From contig CAZFBS010000012.1 in the NCBI GenBank assembly GCA_964517265.1, positions 1-64,000 on the forward strand: 64,000 bases of DNA. The letters run 5' to 3'. The DNA is from REEP01 sp964517265 (GTDB lineage Bacteria; Pseudomonadota; Alphaproteobacteria; Rhodospirillales; Defluviicoccaceae). Each line of letters opens with the position of its first letter. Positions within the stretch are counted from its first letter, which is position 1. This document shows positions 53,180 through 62,745 of this stretch, in pieces. The notes beneath the pieces were generated by a model. That model was not told where the DNA came from. It did not search any database and was given only the letters and a program-made list of their open reading frames with translations. A program made the translations under genes and the position numbers.

Positions 53180-53695
53180 GTGACCACTCCCGACACCGCT
53201 GCCCCTCTGTCCCTCCACCGTGAGACCGTTCGGCCCGAATGGGTCGACTACAACGGTCACATGAACGTCGCCTATTACGTTTTGGTCTTCGATCATGCCA
53301 CTGATGCCGTGCTCGATCATCTCGGCCTTGGTGCCGACTATCGGGGTGCCAGCGGATGCTCGGTTTTTGTCGCCGAAGCGCACGTCACCTACGATCAGGA
53401 AGTGAATGCAGGTGATCAGTTGCGGATCACCAGCCGTATTACCGGCGCGCAGGGCAAAAAATTCATTGTGTTCCATGAAATGTATCGGGATGGCGATGAC
53501 GAACCGGCAGCCAGCAACGAAGTTCTCTGTGTGCACGTCGATATGAACCGGCGTCGCTCGTCGCCGCTGCCGGCTGATGCATTGGCGCGCCTTGAGCGGA
53601 CTGTATCCGTTCATGCCAAGCTGCCGCCGCCGGCTCGAACGGGCCGGGTAATTTCCTTGCGTGCCGGTCGGCCCGGATCGAAAAACCCTGCATAG
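53180..53695 (+). CDS. Hotdog thioesterase (acyl-CoA thioester hydrolase)
   Basis: A protein of about 171 residues with the 4HBT pattern VDYNGHMNVAYYVLVFDHATDA, where Asp is the usual catalytic residue, then AEAHVTYDQEVNAGDQLRIT. The sequence resembles thioesterases of the carnitine and betainyl-CoA group. GTG at 53180 is preferred because GGAG lies upstream; an in-frame ATG at 53153 has none. The C-terminus is basic. No carnitine genes are nearby, so the substrate is open. Confidence 0.85.
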   Translation: MTTPDTAAPLSLHRETVRPEWVDYNGHMNVAYYVLVFDHATDAVLDHLGLGADYRGASGCSVFVAEAHVTYDQEVNAGDQLRITSRITGAQGKKFIVFHEMYRDGDDEPAASNEVLCVHVDMNRRRSSPLPADALARLERTVSVHAKLPPPARTGRVISLRAGRPGSKNPA

Positions 53696-53774
53696 AACTC
53701 CAATACCGACTTATTGCCTTTGACGCGAGCGGTGTGCTGATATCGTGCAACGAGACTGACGGAGAGGCTTTCCT

Positions 53775-54818
53775 ATGGAATACGGCCATTCGCTGGAGGA
53801 CGCCGGCGAGCTTGCCCACCTTGCGATCGAGATGATGGCTGACCAGAAGATCATTCCTCATCCGAACAACTTTGCGATCTGGTATAATTATTTTTCCGGT
53901 GCGTTCCCGGATCTGAAGAAAACGCTGGATGCGGTCTTGGACAGCAACGATCAGGTGACGGAGAATTACAGCACCCAGATCTACCGCACCTACTGCGGAA
54001 GCCCCTACGAGACGCTGCCTCTCCACATCATGGCCGAAACATTGGCCAGTGAACTCTCGGCGCTGCTTGTAACCGTCGAGCGGGCCGGCACGGGTGCCGC
54101 CCGCTACGGAAAAAGACTGGAAAACGCCAGCGGACAGGTGGGCAACGGACAGCAAGCCGAAGACGTCAGAGATTTGATCGGGCGCCTGTTGCTCGAAACG
54201 CGATCGATGATCGACCACAGCCGGATGGTCGAGAACGAGTTGAAGCAGTCCGGCACCCGCATCAGCCGGCTGACCGAAGAACTCGAGGTGGCGCGGCGCG
54301 AAGCCATGACCGATGCCTTGACCGGGCTTGCCAACCGCAAGGTGTTCGACATGGTCCTCCGCCAGGCGAGCATGGACTCGTTCGACAGCGGCGAGCCCCT
54401 CAGCCTGCTGTTCATCGACGTGGACCACTTCAAGACCTTCAACGATACCCATGGTCATCAAGTCGGTGATCAGGTTCTGAAGCTGCTGGCGCTGATGCTG
54501 AACAAGAACATCCGGGGCCAGGACACGGCAGCGCGGTACGGCGGCGAGGAATTCGCCCTTATCCTTCCGCAGACGGCGTTGAGCGGGGCCACCCAGGTCG
54601 CCACGAAGATCTGCACGCAGGTGGCGGCCAAGGCCGTCGTTCAGCGCAGCACGGGCGGAAAGAGGCTTGGCCAGATCACGGTGTCGATCGGCGTTGCGAT
54701 GTATGTGGCCGGTGAGCCGCTTCGTCAGTTCGTTGCGCGTGCCGATCAGGCGCTCTACCTTGCCAAGAGTCGAGGGCGCAACGGCGTCGCAACCGAACGC
54801 GACCTCGCCCAACGTTGA
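53775..54818 (+). CDS. GGDEF-domain diguanylate cyclase
   Basis: A 347-residue protein with a helical N-terminal half (NFAIWYNYFSGAFPDLKKTL, then a coiled stretch RISRLTEELEVARRE) and a C-terminal GGDEF domain: DALTGLANRKVFD, LLFIDVDHFKTFNDTHGH, and the active GGEEF (256-260). An RGQD inhibitory site (247-250) sits five residues before it, so product feedback is expected. There is no membrane helix. It makes the second messenger c-di-GMP. It ends 18 bp before phoR, and may be co-transcribed with it. Confidence 0.94.
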   Translation: MEYGHSLEDAGELAHLAIEMMADQKIIPHPNNFAIWYNYFSGAFPDLKKTLDAVLDSNDQVTENYSTQIYRTYCGSPYETLPLHIMAETLASELSALLVTVERAGTGAARYGKRLENASGQVGNGQQAEDVRDLIGRLLLETRSMIDHSRMVENELKQSGTRISRLTEELEVARREAMTDALTGLANRKVFDMVLRQASMDSFDSGEPLSLLFIDVDHFKTFNDTHGHQVGDQVLKLLALMLNKNIRGQDTAARYGGEEFALILPQTALSGATQVATKICTQVAAKAVVQRSTGGKRLGQITVSIGVAMYVAGEPLRQFVARADQALYLAKSRGRNGVATERDLAQR

Positions 54819-54836
54819 TCGTGGAAGGGATGCGAA

Positions 54837-56198
54837 GTGGGAAGCGCAGGGCCGTTGCTGCGATCGCTCGCTTCCCGACCCAAGCCAGCACCGGATCCTG
54901 AGCCCTCTCGCCGACCCACCATGTCACCAACGTCTCTCACCGATCGGCAAGCCTTTGCGATAGCGTTGACGCCAATCCTGCTGGCGCTCGTCCTGTCTGC
55001 GGCGATCGGGCTGGTTCCGCTTGCGCCAGCCGGGTTCCTTGCCGCCGTCACAGCGATCGCCTCCATTTGGTACCTCGGGCGCATGAAGGCGCGGGAGGAG
55101 AGTCGTCGGGACGCGGTCGCTCAGCCCCGGACGACGATCCCTCACGACATTCTTGAGCGCCTCCCCGATCCGGTCCTCCTGCTGAACCGAGGCCGGGTGA
55201 TTGTCAGCGTCAATCGTGCCGCGCGCGAACTGTTCGGCATTGGCGCGCCTGGCCGGGACTTGGCCCTCTCGCTGCGCCACCCGGCTGTCCTCGACGGTGT
55301 CGAGACAGTGTTCACCGGCGCGCCCGAACTGACCGAGGAAATCGTTCTGCCAGTACCGATCGCACGAACGTTCACCATGCATGTGAGCCGTCTCGCCGAT
55401 GTCAGCGACGCCGGTCCGGCGGTGATCCTGGTGCTTCATGACGAGACCCGGGCCAAGCGGGCAGAGCAAAGCCGCGCCGATTTTGTTGCCAATGCCAGCC
55501 ATGAGCTGCGCTCGCCGCTGTCGGCCTTGATCGGATTCATCGAAACGCTGCGGGGGCCCGCGAGGGCCGACGCTGTTGCCCGGGATCGTTTTCTTGAGAT
55601 CATGCGGGGTGAAGCGTTGCGGATGGCGCGCCTGATCGAAGATTTGTTGTCGCTCTCGCGCGTGGAGATCAATGAGCACGTTCCGCCACGCACCCGGATC
55701 GGGCTTGCCGAGGTGCTCAAGAACACCGCCAGCACCTTGGATATCCGAGCGGCGGAAAAAAACATGACCATTATCGTCTCGTGCCCGGATGATCTGCCGA
55801 TGGTGATCGGCGACCATGATCAGCTGAGCCAAGTATTCCACAACCTGATCGACAACGCGGTCAAGTACGGACCGCGCGAAACCCCGATCCATGTCACCGC
55901 CAGCGCAGTGGAGGTCATTCCTGGAACCCGCGTTCCCGGGGTTGCCGTCGCGATTGCCGATCAAGGGGATGGCATTGGCGACGTCCATCTGCCACGGATC
56001 ACCGAACGGTTCTACCGTGCCGATGAAGGCCGCTCGCGCAAGATGGGCGGGACCGGTCTCGGCTTGGCGATCGTCAAGCACATCGTCAGCCGCCACCGTG
56101 GCCAGCTCAAGATCGCGAGCAAGCCGGGCGAAGGCAGCACGTTCACCGTCTATCTTCCGACACAAGAACACGCAGCCGCCCCTGTCATAAAAGTGTAA
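54837..56198 (+). CDS. phoR: Phosphate regulon sensor histidine kinase PhoR
   Basis: A 453-residue kinase with one or two N-terminal helices (FAIALTPILLALVLSAAIGL and FLAAVTAIASIWYL), a PAS-like domain (LERLPDPVLLLNRGRVIVSVN), the H-box NASHELRSPLSAL (His222), and the ATP domain (FHNLIDNAVKYG, GDGIGDVHLPRITERFYR, GGTGLGLAIVKHIV). It phosphorylates PhoB when phosphate is low. The start is GTG at 54837 with AAGGGA upstream. The Pho box for pstS overlaps its 3' end. The gene order phoR-pst-phoU-phoB supports the name. Confidence 0.93.
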   Translation: MGSAGPLLRSLASRPKPAPDPEPSRRPTMSPTSLTDRQAFAIALTPILLALVLSAAIGLVPLAPAGFLAAVTAIASIWYLGRMKAREESRRDAVAQPRTTIPHDILERLPDPVLLLNRGRVIVSVNRAARELFGIGAPGRDLALSLRHPAVLDGVETVFTGAPELTEEIVLPVPIARTFTMHVSRLADVSDAGPAVILVLHDETRAKRAEQSRADFVANASHELRSPLSALIGFIETLRGPARADAVARDRFLEIMRGEALRMARLIEDLLSLSRVEINEHVPPRTRIGLAEVLKNTASTLDIRAAEKNMTIIVSCPDDLPMVIGDHDQLSQVFHNLIDNAVKYGPRETPIHVTASAVEVIPGTRVPGVAVAIADQGDGIGDVHLPRITERFYRADEGRSRKMGGTGLGLAIVKHIVSRHRGQLKIASKPGEGSTFTVYLPTQEHAAAPVIKV

Positions 56199-56210
56199 TC
56201 TTTCTGTCAT
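56182..56210 (+). promoter_or_regulatory. Triple Pho-box half-sites upstream of pstS
   Basis: CTGTCAT (56182-56188), GTGTAAT (56193-56199) and CTGTCAT (56204-56210) repeat every 11 bp, the PhoB-binding arrangement. It overlaps the phoR stop codon and lies 114 bp before pstS. Confidence 0.9.
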
Positions 56211-56323
56211 AATGGTTTCGCGGATGCAGCATAGAGTACCGGTGGAGCCGATTTGACGCGCGCTTCCGCGCGGGACGAACTCCGAACTACGGCATCATGC
56301 CAAAGCGATCAGAGGAGAGGGAT

Positions 56324-57376
56324 ATGACGATCAAAGTGATAGCGCTGGCCGCGGCGGCGACCGTCGCGACAGTCGGCGTGGCGGAAGCCCGCGATCAGAT
56401 CCGCATTGTCGGCTCATCGACGGTCTACCCGTTCACAACGACCGTCGCCGAGAATTTCGGACGGACAACGGGATTCAAAACCCCGGTGATCGAAAGTACC
56501 GGCACCGGGGGCGGGTTCAAGCTGTTCTGCGAAGGGGTCGGCGTTGACAAGGCGGACATCACCAACGCCTCGCGCGCCATCAAGAAGTCTGAAATCGAGA
56601 ACTGCCAGAAAGCCGGGGTCGCCAACATCACGGAAATTAAAGTTGGTTACGACGGTATCGTGATCGCCCACTCAAAGAACGCCGAGCCGGTGGAGATGAC
56701 GGAAGACCAGGTCTTTCTCGCTCTGGCCAAGTGCGTGCCGGCGGAGGGTACAGCGGGGCAAGGCGGATGTCCGGCCGGGCTTGGTCCCAACCCTTATAAG
56801 AACTGGAACGAGATCGACGACTCGCTGCCCGATCAGCGGATCGAGGTGATGGGACCGCCACCGACCTCCGGCACCCGCGATGCCTTCCTTGAGCTTCTGA
56901 TGGAAGACGGCTGCGCAGAATTCGACGCTGTCAAGGCGATCGAAGACGACGACACCAAGAAAGCCGTTTGTCACGGCATCCGCGAGGACGGCGCTTATGT
57001 CGATGCCGGCGAGAACGATGTTCTGATCGTGCGCAAGCTTCAGGCCAACCCCCAGGCATTCGGCATCTTTGGCTACAGCTTCCTCGACCAGAACAAGGAC
57101 TCGATCCAGGGTGTGACCGTCGGTGGCGTAGAACCGACCTATGATCTCATCGCATCTGGAGAATATCCGGTTTCGCGCCCACTGTTCATTTACGTCAAGG
57201 GAGCGCATGTCGGTGTCATCCCCGGCATGAAGGAATTCCTTGATGAGTACACCAGCGAGGAAGCCTGGGGCCCATACGGCTATTTGACCGACAAAGGCTT
57301 GATTCCGATGCCGGACGAGGAGCGCGAGAAATATCGCGAAGCGGCAACGAACCTCGAGAACAACGTCTCGATGTAG
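56324..57376 (+). CDS. pstS: Phosphate ABC transporter substrate-binding protein PstS
   Basis: A 350-residue periplasmic precursor with signal peptide (KVIALAAAATVATVGVAEA), then IRIVGSSTVYPFTTTVAENF and STGTGGGFKLFCEG, the phosphate-binding loops of PstS. PPPTSGTRDAFLELLM holds the third phosphate-binding Ser/Thr. Several Cys (near CEGVG, CVPAEG, GGCPAG, DGCAEF, VCHGI) suggest disulphides. The ATG at 56324 has GGAGAGGGAT upstream. It is the first gene behind the Pho box. Confidence 0.96.
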   Translation: MTIKVIALAAAATVATVGVAEARDQIRIVGSSTVYPFTTTVAENFGRTTGFKTPVIESTGTGGGFKLFCEGVGVDKADITNASRAIKKSEIENCQKAGVANITEIKVGYDGIVIAHSKNAEPVEMTEDQVFLALAKCVPAEGTAGQGGCPAGLGPNPYKNWNEIDDSLPDQRIEVMGPPPTSGTRDAFLELLMEDGCAEFDAVKAIEDDDTKKAVCHGIREDGAYVDAGENDVLIVRKLQANPQAFGIFGYSFLDQNKDSIQGVTVGGVEPTYDLIASGEYPVSRPLFIYVKGAHVGVIPGMKEFLDEYTSEEAWGPYGYLTDKGLIPMPDEEREKYREAATNLENNVSM

Positions 57377-57399
57377 CCGCGTCGCGGCTGGGACCATCC

Positions 57400-57437
57400 G
57401 CCGGAGGACAGGGACTTCATGCCGTCTCGCCTCCGGC
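57400..57437 (+). promoter_or_regulatory. Hairpin between pstS and pstC
   Basis: GCCGGAGG (57400-57407) pairs with CCTCCGGC (57430-57437). A stem here could reduce read-through, so that pstS is made in excess over the permease genes. There is no T-run. Confidence 0.45.
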
Positions 57438-57541
57438 CGTTCCTTTTCGCTTTGCTGCATCGCCCAGTCCTGGCGTTCAGTGCTGTCGGTGCCTTGCCGG
57501 GGCACTTTACGATCATGACAATTAAAGCCTAGGACCATTGC

Positions 57542-58924
57542 ATGCCTTTGATAGTCCTCGTCGGCGTTCTGCTGCTCCTCACCTTGATCGGTTTCTACAT
57601 GGGGCGATCGAGAGCGCTGCAGACCGTGTCCGGCCACGCCCGACATCTGCATTCGCTTCCAGGCTATTATGGATATTACGTGGCCTTGTGGTGCGGGATC
57701 CCGGCGCTGTTGATCCTTGCCGCCTGGGTAATGTTAGAGCCTGTCATTGTGCAATGGCTCCTGGTCTCCAACCTGTCAGAGGCACAACAACAGCTCCCGG
57801 CGGCCCGTCTCGGCCTTCTGCTCAACGATATCCGCAATCTTGCCGGCGGCGACATCATCAGCCGCACCGCCGACCCGGAACTGCAGGCGGCGGCAGAGTA
57901 CTATCGCGATCTGCGCCGGGTCAGTTGGATTGCTCTTGTCGTCGTGGTGCTGGCGATCGCAATCGCGGGGCTGACCTATAGCAGGAAGCGGATCCACCCC
58001 CGCCTGCGGGCCCGCAACAGGGTCGAGCAGATCATCACTCTCTTTTTGATCGCGAGTTCCACCATCGCGATCTTGACGACGCTCGGAATCGTCCTGTCCC
58101 TGGTCGTGGAGGCGGGGCGGTTCTTCACGATGGTCTCGCCCATGGAGTTTCTGTTCGGGCACGAATGGAGCCCGCAGATGGCGCTGCGAGAGGACCAGGT
58201 GGGTGCAGCGGGACGGTTCGGCATCTTGCCGTTGCTGGTCGGCACCTTGCTGATCTCGTTCATTGCGATGTGCGTTGCCGCCCCGGTCGGCCTGCTTTCG
58301 GCGATCTACATGTCCGAGTACGCCCACCCCCGGGTGCGGTCGGTAATCAAGCCGGTGCTCGAGATCCTCGCCGGCATCCCCACCGTGGTCTACGGCTTCT
58401 TCGCCGCGCTCACGGTTGCGCCCTGGTTGCGCAACACGGGCGCCGAGTTGGGATTTTTCATTTCCTCCGAAAGCGCGTTGGCCGCTGGCCTTGTCATGGG
58501 GGTGATGATCATCCCGTTCGTCTCCTCGCTGTCCGATGACGTCATCAGCGCCGTTCCGCGATCGATGCGGGAAGGCTCGCTCGGTCTTGGCGCCACCCAC
58601 TCCGAGACGATCAAGCGGGTCATTCTCCCCGCTGCCCTGCCCGGCATCGTCGGCGCGCTGTTGCTCGCGATCTCCCGGGCGATCGGCGAGACGATGATCG
58701 TCGTTATGGCTGCCGGGCTCGTCGCCAATCTGACCGTCAATCCAATCGAGGCGGTGACGACGGTGACGGTCCAGATCGTCACGCTGCTGGTCGGCGATCA
58801 GGAATTCGACAGCCCGAAGACGCTGGCGGCGTTCGCGCTCGGCCTGGTGCTGTTCTGCGTGACGCTCGCGCTCAACGTCATCGCCCTCCACGTGGTCAGG
58901 AAGTATCGGGAACAATATGAGTAA
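57542..58924 (+). CDS. pstC: Phosphate ABC transporter permease PstC (enlarged N-terminus)
   Basis: A 460-residue permease with about eight membrane helices. The permease core has SEYAHPRVRSVIKPVLEILAGIPTVVYGFF and the coupling loop VPRSMREGSLGLGATHSETIKRVILPAALPGI. It is about 140 residues longer than E. coli PstC; the extra N-terminal part has two helices and a periplasmic loop with QQQLPAARLGLLLNDIRN. This form is common in alphaproteobacteria. It overlaps pstA by eight bases. Confidence 0.94.
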   Translation: MPLIVLVGVLLLLTLIGFYMGRSRALQTVSGHARHLHSLPGYYGYYVALWCGIPALLILAAWVMLEPVIVQWLLVSNLSEAQQQLPAARLGLLLNDIRNLAGGDIISRTADPELQAAAEYYRDLRRVSWIALVVVVLAIAIAGLTYSRKRIHPRLRARNRVEQIITLFLIASSTIAILTTLGIVLSLVVEAGRFFTMVSPMEFLFGHEWSPQMALREDQVGAAGRFGILPLLVGTLLISFIAMCVAAPVGLLSAIYMSEYAHPRVRSVIKPVLEILAGIPTVVYGFFAALTVAPWLRNTGAELGFFISSESALAAGLVMGVMIIPFVSSLSDDVISAVPRSMREGSLGLGATHSETIKRVILPAALPGIVGALLLAISRAIGETMIVVMAAGLVANLTVNPIEAVTTVTVQIVTLLVGDQEFDSPKTLAAFALGLVLFCVTLALNVIALHVVRKYREQYE

Positions 58925-60245
58925 CCATGTCATCGAGGACGTGTTTCCGACGTCCGGCGCCGTCTATCGGGTGGATGCATCAGCGGCTGTCTCCGCCAGC
59001 CTGAAGCGCCGATACGCGGCAGAGCGGCGCTTTCGCGCTTACGGCATCACCGCCATTGCCGTCGCAGTCCTGGCTCTGTTGATCTTGTTCGTCAACATCA
59101 TCAGCACCGGCCTGCCGGCATTCCAGCAGACGATGATCCATCTGCCGGTGAAACTCGATCCGGTGAAGATCGATCCCGCTGGCACGCGCGATCCCGAGGC
59201 GCTTGGACGGGTCAATTACCGCGCGGTGATCGCCGAGGCAGTGTTCGAGCTGTTCCCCGAGGTCACGGGGCGCGGCGAGCAGCGTCAGTTGCTGGCGCTG
59301 GTCAGCCCCGGCGCCAGCTATGCCATCCGCCAGCAGGTGATGGACAACCCCGAGTTGATCGGCCAGCAGGTCGAGATGCTTGTCCCGGTTGCCGACGACT
59401 TCGATCAGCTCAGCAAGGGTCACATCGATGCCACTCTCGCCGCAACCGAGCGGCGCGTGTCGGACCAGCAGATCGCTTGGTTTGAGGAACTAAAGGCCAG
59501 GGGTGACATCGAAACCAATTTCAACTGGCGATTTTTCACCAACGGCGATTCGCGCTCGCCGGAGCTTGCCGGCATCCGCGGCGCTCTCGCCGGCTCGTTC
59601 TGGACCATGCTGATCACCCTCGTCCTGTCGTTCCCGCTCGGCATCGGGGCGGCGATCTACCTTGAGGAGTTCGCACCCAAGAACCGGTGGACCGACCTGA
59701 TCGAGGTCAACATCAACAATCTGGCGGCGGTTCCGTCGATCGTCTTCGGTCTTCTCGGCCTTGCCGTCTTCCTCGGCTTCTTCGGGCTGCCGCGCTCGGC
59801 GCCACTGGTGGGCGGCATGGTCCTGGCCCTGATGACGCTGCCGACGATCATCATTGCCAGTCGCGCGGCGCTGAAGGCGGTTCCACCCTCGATCCGGGAA
59901 GCGGCGCTCGGCATCGGCGCATCGAAGGTGCAAACGGTGTTCCACCACGTCGTCCCGCTGGCGATGCCGGGAATGCTGACCGGCACGATTATCGGCATGG
60001 CGCAAGCGCTTGGCGAGACGGCGCCGCTTTTGATGATTGGCATGGTCGCCTTCATCGTCGACATCCCGAGCGGCCCGCTTGATCCGGCGACGGTGATGCC
60101 GGTGCAGATCTTCCTGTGGTCGGATCTTCCCGAGCGCGCGTTCATCGAGCGCGCCTCGGCTGCGATCATGGTGCTGCTCTCGTTCCTGATCACGATGAAC
60201 CTGCTTGCCGTAGTCCTGCGCAGGCGGTTCGAGAACAAATGGTAA
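58917..60245 (+). CDS. pstA: Phosphate ABC transporter permease PstA (enlarged N-terminus)
   Basis: A 442-residue permease. The core has WTDLIEVNINNLAAVPSIVFGLLG, the coupling loop VPPSIREAALGIGASKVQTVFHHVVPLAMPGM, and the IGMAQALGETAPLLMIGM helix. An extra N-terminal domain of about 150 residues after the first helix (TGLPAFQQTMIHLPVKLDP onward) matches the DUF3333-type extension of long PstA proteins and would face the periplasm. It overlaps pstC by eight bases and forms the channel with it. Confidence 0.94.
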   Translation: MSNHVIEDVFPTSGAVYRVDASAAVSASLKRRYAAERRFRAYGITAIAVAVLALLILFVNIISTGLPAFQQTMIHLPVKLDPVKIDPAGTRDPEALGRVNYRAVIAEAVFELFPEVTGRGEQRQLLALVSPGASYAIRQQVMDNPELIGQQVEMLVPVADDFDQLSKGHIDATLAATERRVSDQQIAWFEELKARGDIETNFNWRFFTNGDSRSPELAGIRGALAGSFWTMLITLVLSFPLGIGAAIYLEEFAPKNRWTDLIEVNINNLAAVPSIVFGLLGLAVFLGFFGLPRSAPLVGGMVLALMTLPTIIIASRAALKAVPPSIREAALGIGASKVQTVFHHVVPLAMPGMLTGTIIGMAQALGETAPLLMIGMVAFIVDIPSGPLDPATVMPVQIFLWSDLPERAFIERASAAIMVLLSFLITMNLLAVVLRRRFENKW

Positions 60246-60304
60246 ATCGGTGCTGTATCGACTGCGAACAATAAACGCCGCGAACGGAGAAGGGACAACC
60301 CGCC

Positions 60305-61150
60305 ATGAACGCTCAGCGAAAGCCTTCAGATCCACGCCCCGCCGGTGTGATCGATGCGCTCGAAGCCAATCCGGTGCCGGTGCCACCGAAAAACGTGCCG
60401 GCGCTCGTTACCGACAATGTCAGTGTCTTTTACGGCGAGAAGCAGGCACTGGACAACGTCAGCCTTGAGATATACCGCAATCAGGTGACAGCCTTGATCG
60501 GACCGTCCGGCTGCGGCAAATCGACCTACCTGCGCTGTCTCAACCGGATGAACGACACCATCGACATCTGCCGGGTGACCGGCAATATTTATCTGGATGG
60601 CCAGGACATCTACTCTCGCGAGATGGACGTGGTTCACCTGCGGGCCCGCGTCGGCATGGTTTTCCAAAAGCCGAACCCGTTCCCGAAGTCGATCTATGAG
60701 AACGTCGCCTACGGACCACGGATTCACGGGATCGCGCGGGGCAAGCAGGAACTCGACGAGATCGTCATCGGCAGCCTGGAGAAGGCCGGGCTGTTCCAGG
60801 AGGTGAAGGATCGCCTCCATGAGCCGGGAACCGGCCTTTCCGGCGGTCAGCAGCAGCGCCTGTGCATTGCCCGTGCGATCGCCGTCCAGCCGGAGGTCAT
60901 CCTGATGGACGAGCCTTGCTCGGCTCTCGATCCGATCGCCACCGCGAAGGTGGAGGAACTGATCGATGAATTGAGGGTGAACTTCACGATCGTGATCGTG
61001 ACCCACTCGATGCAGCAGGCGGCGCGCGTATCGCAGCGGACTGGGTTCTTTCACCTCGGCATCCTGGTCGAGACCGGGGATACCGAGCAGATCTTCACCA
61101 ACCCGCGCGAGACACGAACGCAAGATTACATCACGGGCCGGTTCGGCTGA
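60305..61150 (+). CDS. pstB: Phosphate ABC transporter ATP-binding protein PstB
   Basis: The 281-residue ATPase has Walker A GPSGCGKST (66-74), the ABC signature LSGGQ (178-182), Walker B VILMDEP (Asp202, Glu203) and the switch His in IVIVTHSMQQAARVSQR. It drives phosphate import through PstCA. The first 30 residues are an unusual Pro-rich leader. It lies 59 bp after pstA and 45 bp before phoU. Confidence 0.97.
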   Translation: MNAQRKPSDPRPAGVIDALEANPVPVPPKNVPALVTDNVSVFYGEKQALDNVSLEIYRNQVTALIGPSGCGKSTYLRCLNRMNDTIDICRVTGNIYLDGQDIYSREMDVVHLRARVGMVFQKPNPFPKSIYENVAYGPRIHGIARGKQELDEIVIGSLEKAGLFQEVKDRLHEPGTGLSGGQQQRLCIARAIAVQPEVILMDEPCSALDPIATAKVEELIDELRVNFTIVIVTHSMQQAARVSQRTGFFHLGILVETGDTEQIFTNPRETRTQDYITGRFG

Positions 61151-61195
61151 CCCACCGAGCCGGGCGGCGCTGGCCCAGTTGAGGAGCAACACGCG

Positions 61196-61927
61196 ATGGC
61201 TATGGATCATACGGTCAAGTCGTTCGATGAACAGCTGAACCGTCTGCAGAACAAGATCGCCGAGATGAGTGGGCTCGCCGAGCATCAACTGGCGGAGGCG
61301 ATCAGCGCGCTGATCCATCGCGACGGCGACAAAGCGGCTCTTGTGGCCGGCGGCGATTCCCGGATCGATGCTCTTGAAAGCGAGGTCGATCATTTGGCGG
61401 TTCTGCTGATTGCATTGCGACAGCCGATGGGCGACGACCTTCGGGCGGTCATCACCGCGCTGAAGAATGCAGCGATCCTCGAGCGGATTGGGGATTATGC
61501 GAAGAATGTGGCCAAACGGACCAGCGCGCTCGTCGAGATGCCGCCGATGCCGCCGGCAACCACCGTCGCCCGGCTTGGCAATCTGGCCCAAGCCATGATC
61601 AAGGACGTCCTCGACGCCTATCTGGACCAGGATGCGGCGAAGGCGGAGATGGTGCGCCGCCGGGATGAGGAAGTCGACGCGCTGTACACCAGCATCTTTC
61701 GTGAACTGCTGACCTACATGATGGAAGATCCGCGCAACATCACGGCCTGCACCCATCTGTTGTTCATTGCCAAGAACATCGAGCGGATCGGCGATCATGC
61801 CACCAATATCGCCGAGAACGTCATTTTTCTGGTCCGCGGCAAGGCTCCGACCGATCAGCGCGCCAAGGGCGATCAGTCGAGCTACACCGTGATCGGGCCT
61901 GCCACCGCCGAGGGCACGCGCTCGTGA
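61196..61927 (+). CDS. phoU: Phosphate signalling protein PhoU
   Basis: A 243-residue all-helical protein with two PhoU repeats: IAEMSGLAEHQLAEAISALI and LGNLAQAMIKDVLDAYLDQD, each followed by the acidic metal-binding pattern (ESEVDHL; RRRDEEVDAL) and IERIGDYAKN / IERIGDHATN. It links Pst activity to PhoR and keeps the regulon off when phosphate is plentiful. The TGA stop overlaps the GTG start of phoB. Confidence 0.97.
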   Translation: MAMDHTVKSFDEQLNRLQNKIAEMSGLAEHQLAEAISALIHRDGDKAALVAGGDSRIDALESEVDHLAVLLIALRQPMGDDLRAVITALKNAAILERIGDYAKNVAKRTSALVEMPPMPPATTVARLGNLAQAMIKDVLDAYLDQDAAKAEMVRRRDEEVDALYTSIFRELLTYMMEDPRNITACTHLLFIAKNIERIGDHATNIAENVIFLVRGKAPTDQRAKGDQSSYTVIGPATAEGTRS

Positions 61928-62628
61928 AGATGATCAAACCGCGAATCCTGATCGTCGAGGACGAGGACGCGCAGGCGGAAGTCCTGCGCTACAACTTCGA
62001 GCGGGAAGGCTTCGATCCGGCAGTGGCGCGGGACGGCGACGAGGCGATCGTCTCCGTCGACGAGCAGCTGCCTGACCTGATGATCCTCGACTGGATGTTG
62101 CCCGGCACCTCGGGGCTTTCGGTCTGCCAGCAGTTGCGCAAGCGGAGGGACACACGGACGCTGCCGGTGATCATACTGACCGCGCGCGGCGAAGAAAATG
62201 ATCGGATCCGTGGTCTGGAGAGCGGTGCCGATGACTATGTCGTCAAGCCGTTCTCCCCCAGTGAACTCGTTGCGCGAGTGCGGGCAGTCCTGCGCCGATC
62301 GCGGCCGGCGCTTGCCGAGGAACACCTCAGCCACGGCGACATCACGATGGACCTGGCTGCCTACCGGGTCATTCGTGCCGGCAAGCCGATCCGCCTGGGA
62401 CCAACCGAGTACCGGCTGCTGCAGCTGTTTCTCGAGCGCCCGGATCGGGTGTTCAGCCGCGAGCAGTTGCTGGATCAGGTCTGGGGACGAGACATTCATG
62501 TCGAACTGCGCACGGTCGATGTCCACATCCGGCGCCTGCGCAAGGCCCTCAACGAGCACGGCGGCCACGACATGATCCGGACCGTGCGCGGCGCCGGCTA
62601 TGCTCTTGACGGCAGCGAGAACGCCTGA
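61924..62628 (+). CDS. phoB: Phosphate regulon response regulator PhoB
   Basis: This 234-residue regulator has a receiver domain (RILIVEDEDAQAEVLRYNF, phospho-acceptor Asp56 in LMILDWMLPG, Lys in DDYVVKPFSP) and an OmpR-type winged helix (GPTEYRLLQLFLERPDRVFSR, VDVHIRRLRKALNEHGGHDMI). When phosphorylated it binds Pho boxes such as that at 56182-56210. The start is GTG at 61924, overlapping the phoU stop. Placing phoB last, after phoU, is usual in alphaproteobacteria. Confidence 0.96.
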   Translation: MKMIKPRILIVEDEDAQAEVLRYNFEREGFDPAVARDGDEAIVSVDEQLPDLMILDWMLPGTSGLSVCQQLRKRRDTRTLPVIILTARGEENDRIRGLESGADDYVVKPFSPSELVARVRAVLRRSRPALAEEHLSHGDITMDLAAYRVIRAGKPIRLGPTEYRLLQLFLERPDRVFSREQLLDQVWGRDIHVELRTVDVHIRRLRKALNEHGGHDMIRTVRGAGYALDGSENA

Positions 62629-62745
62629 GCCCAAGCTGATCGCCGGATTATCGCGCACCGGCTGCCTCCACAACCCTGCTTTGTTTTGAGACGATCTGAG
62701 ATTTTTCGGCGGCAGTACCGGTGCCGGCGATGCTATATATCCGCC

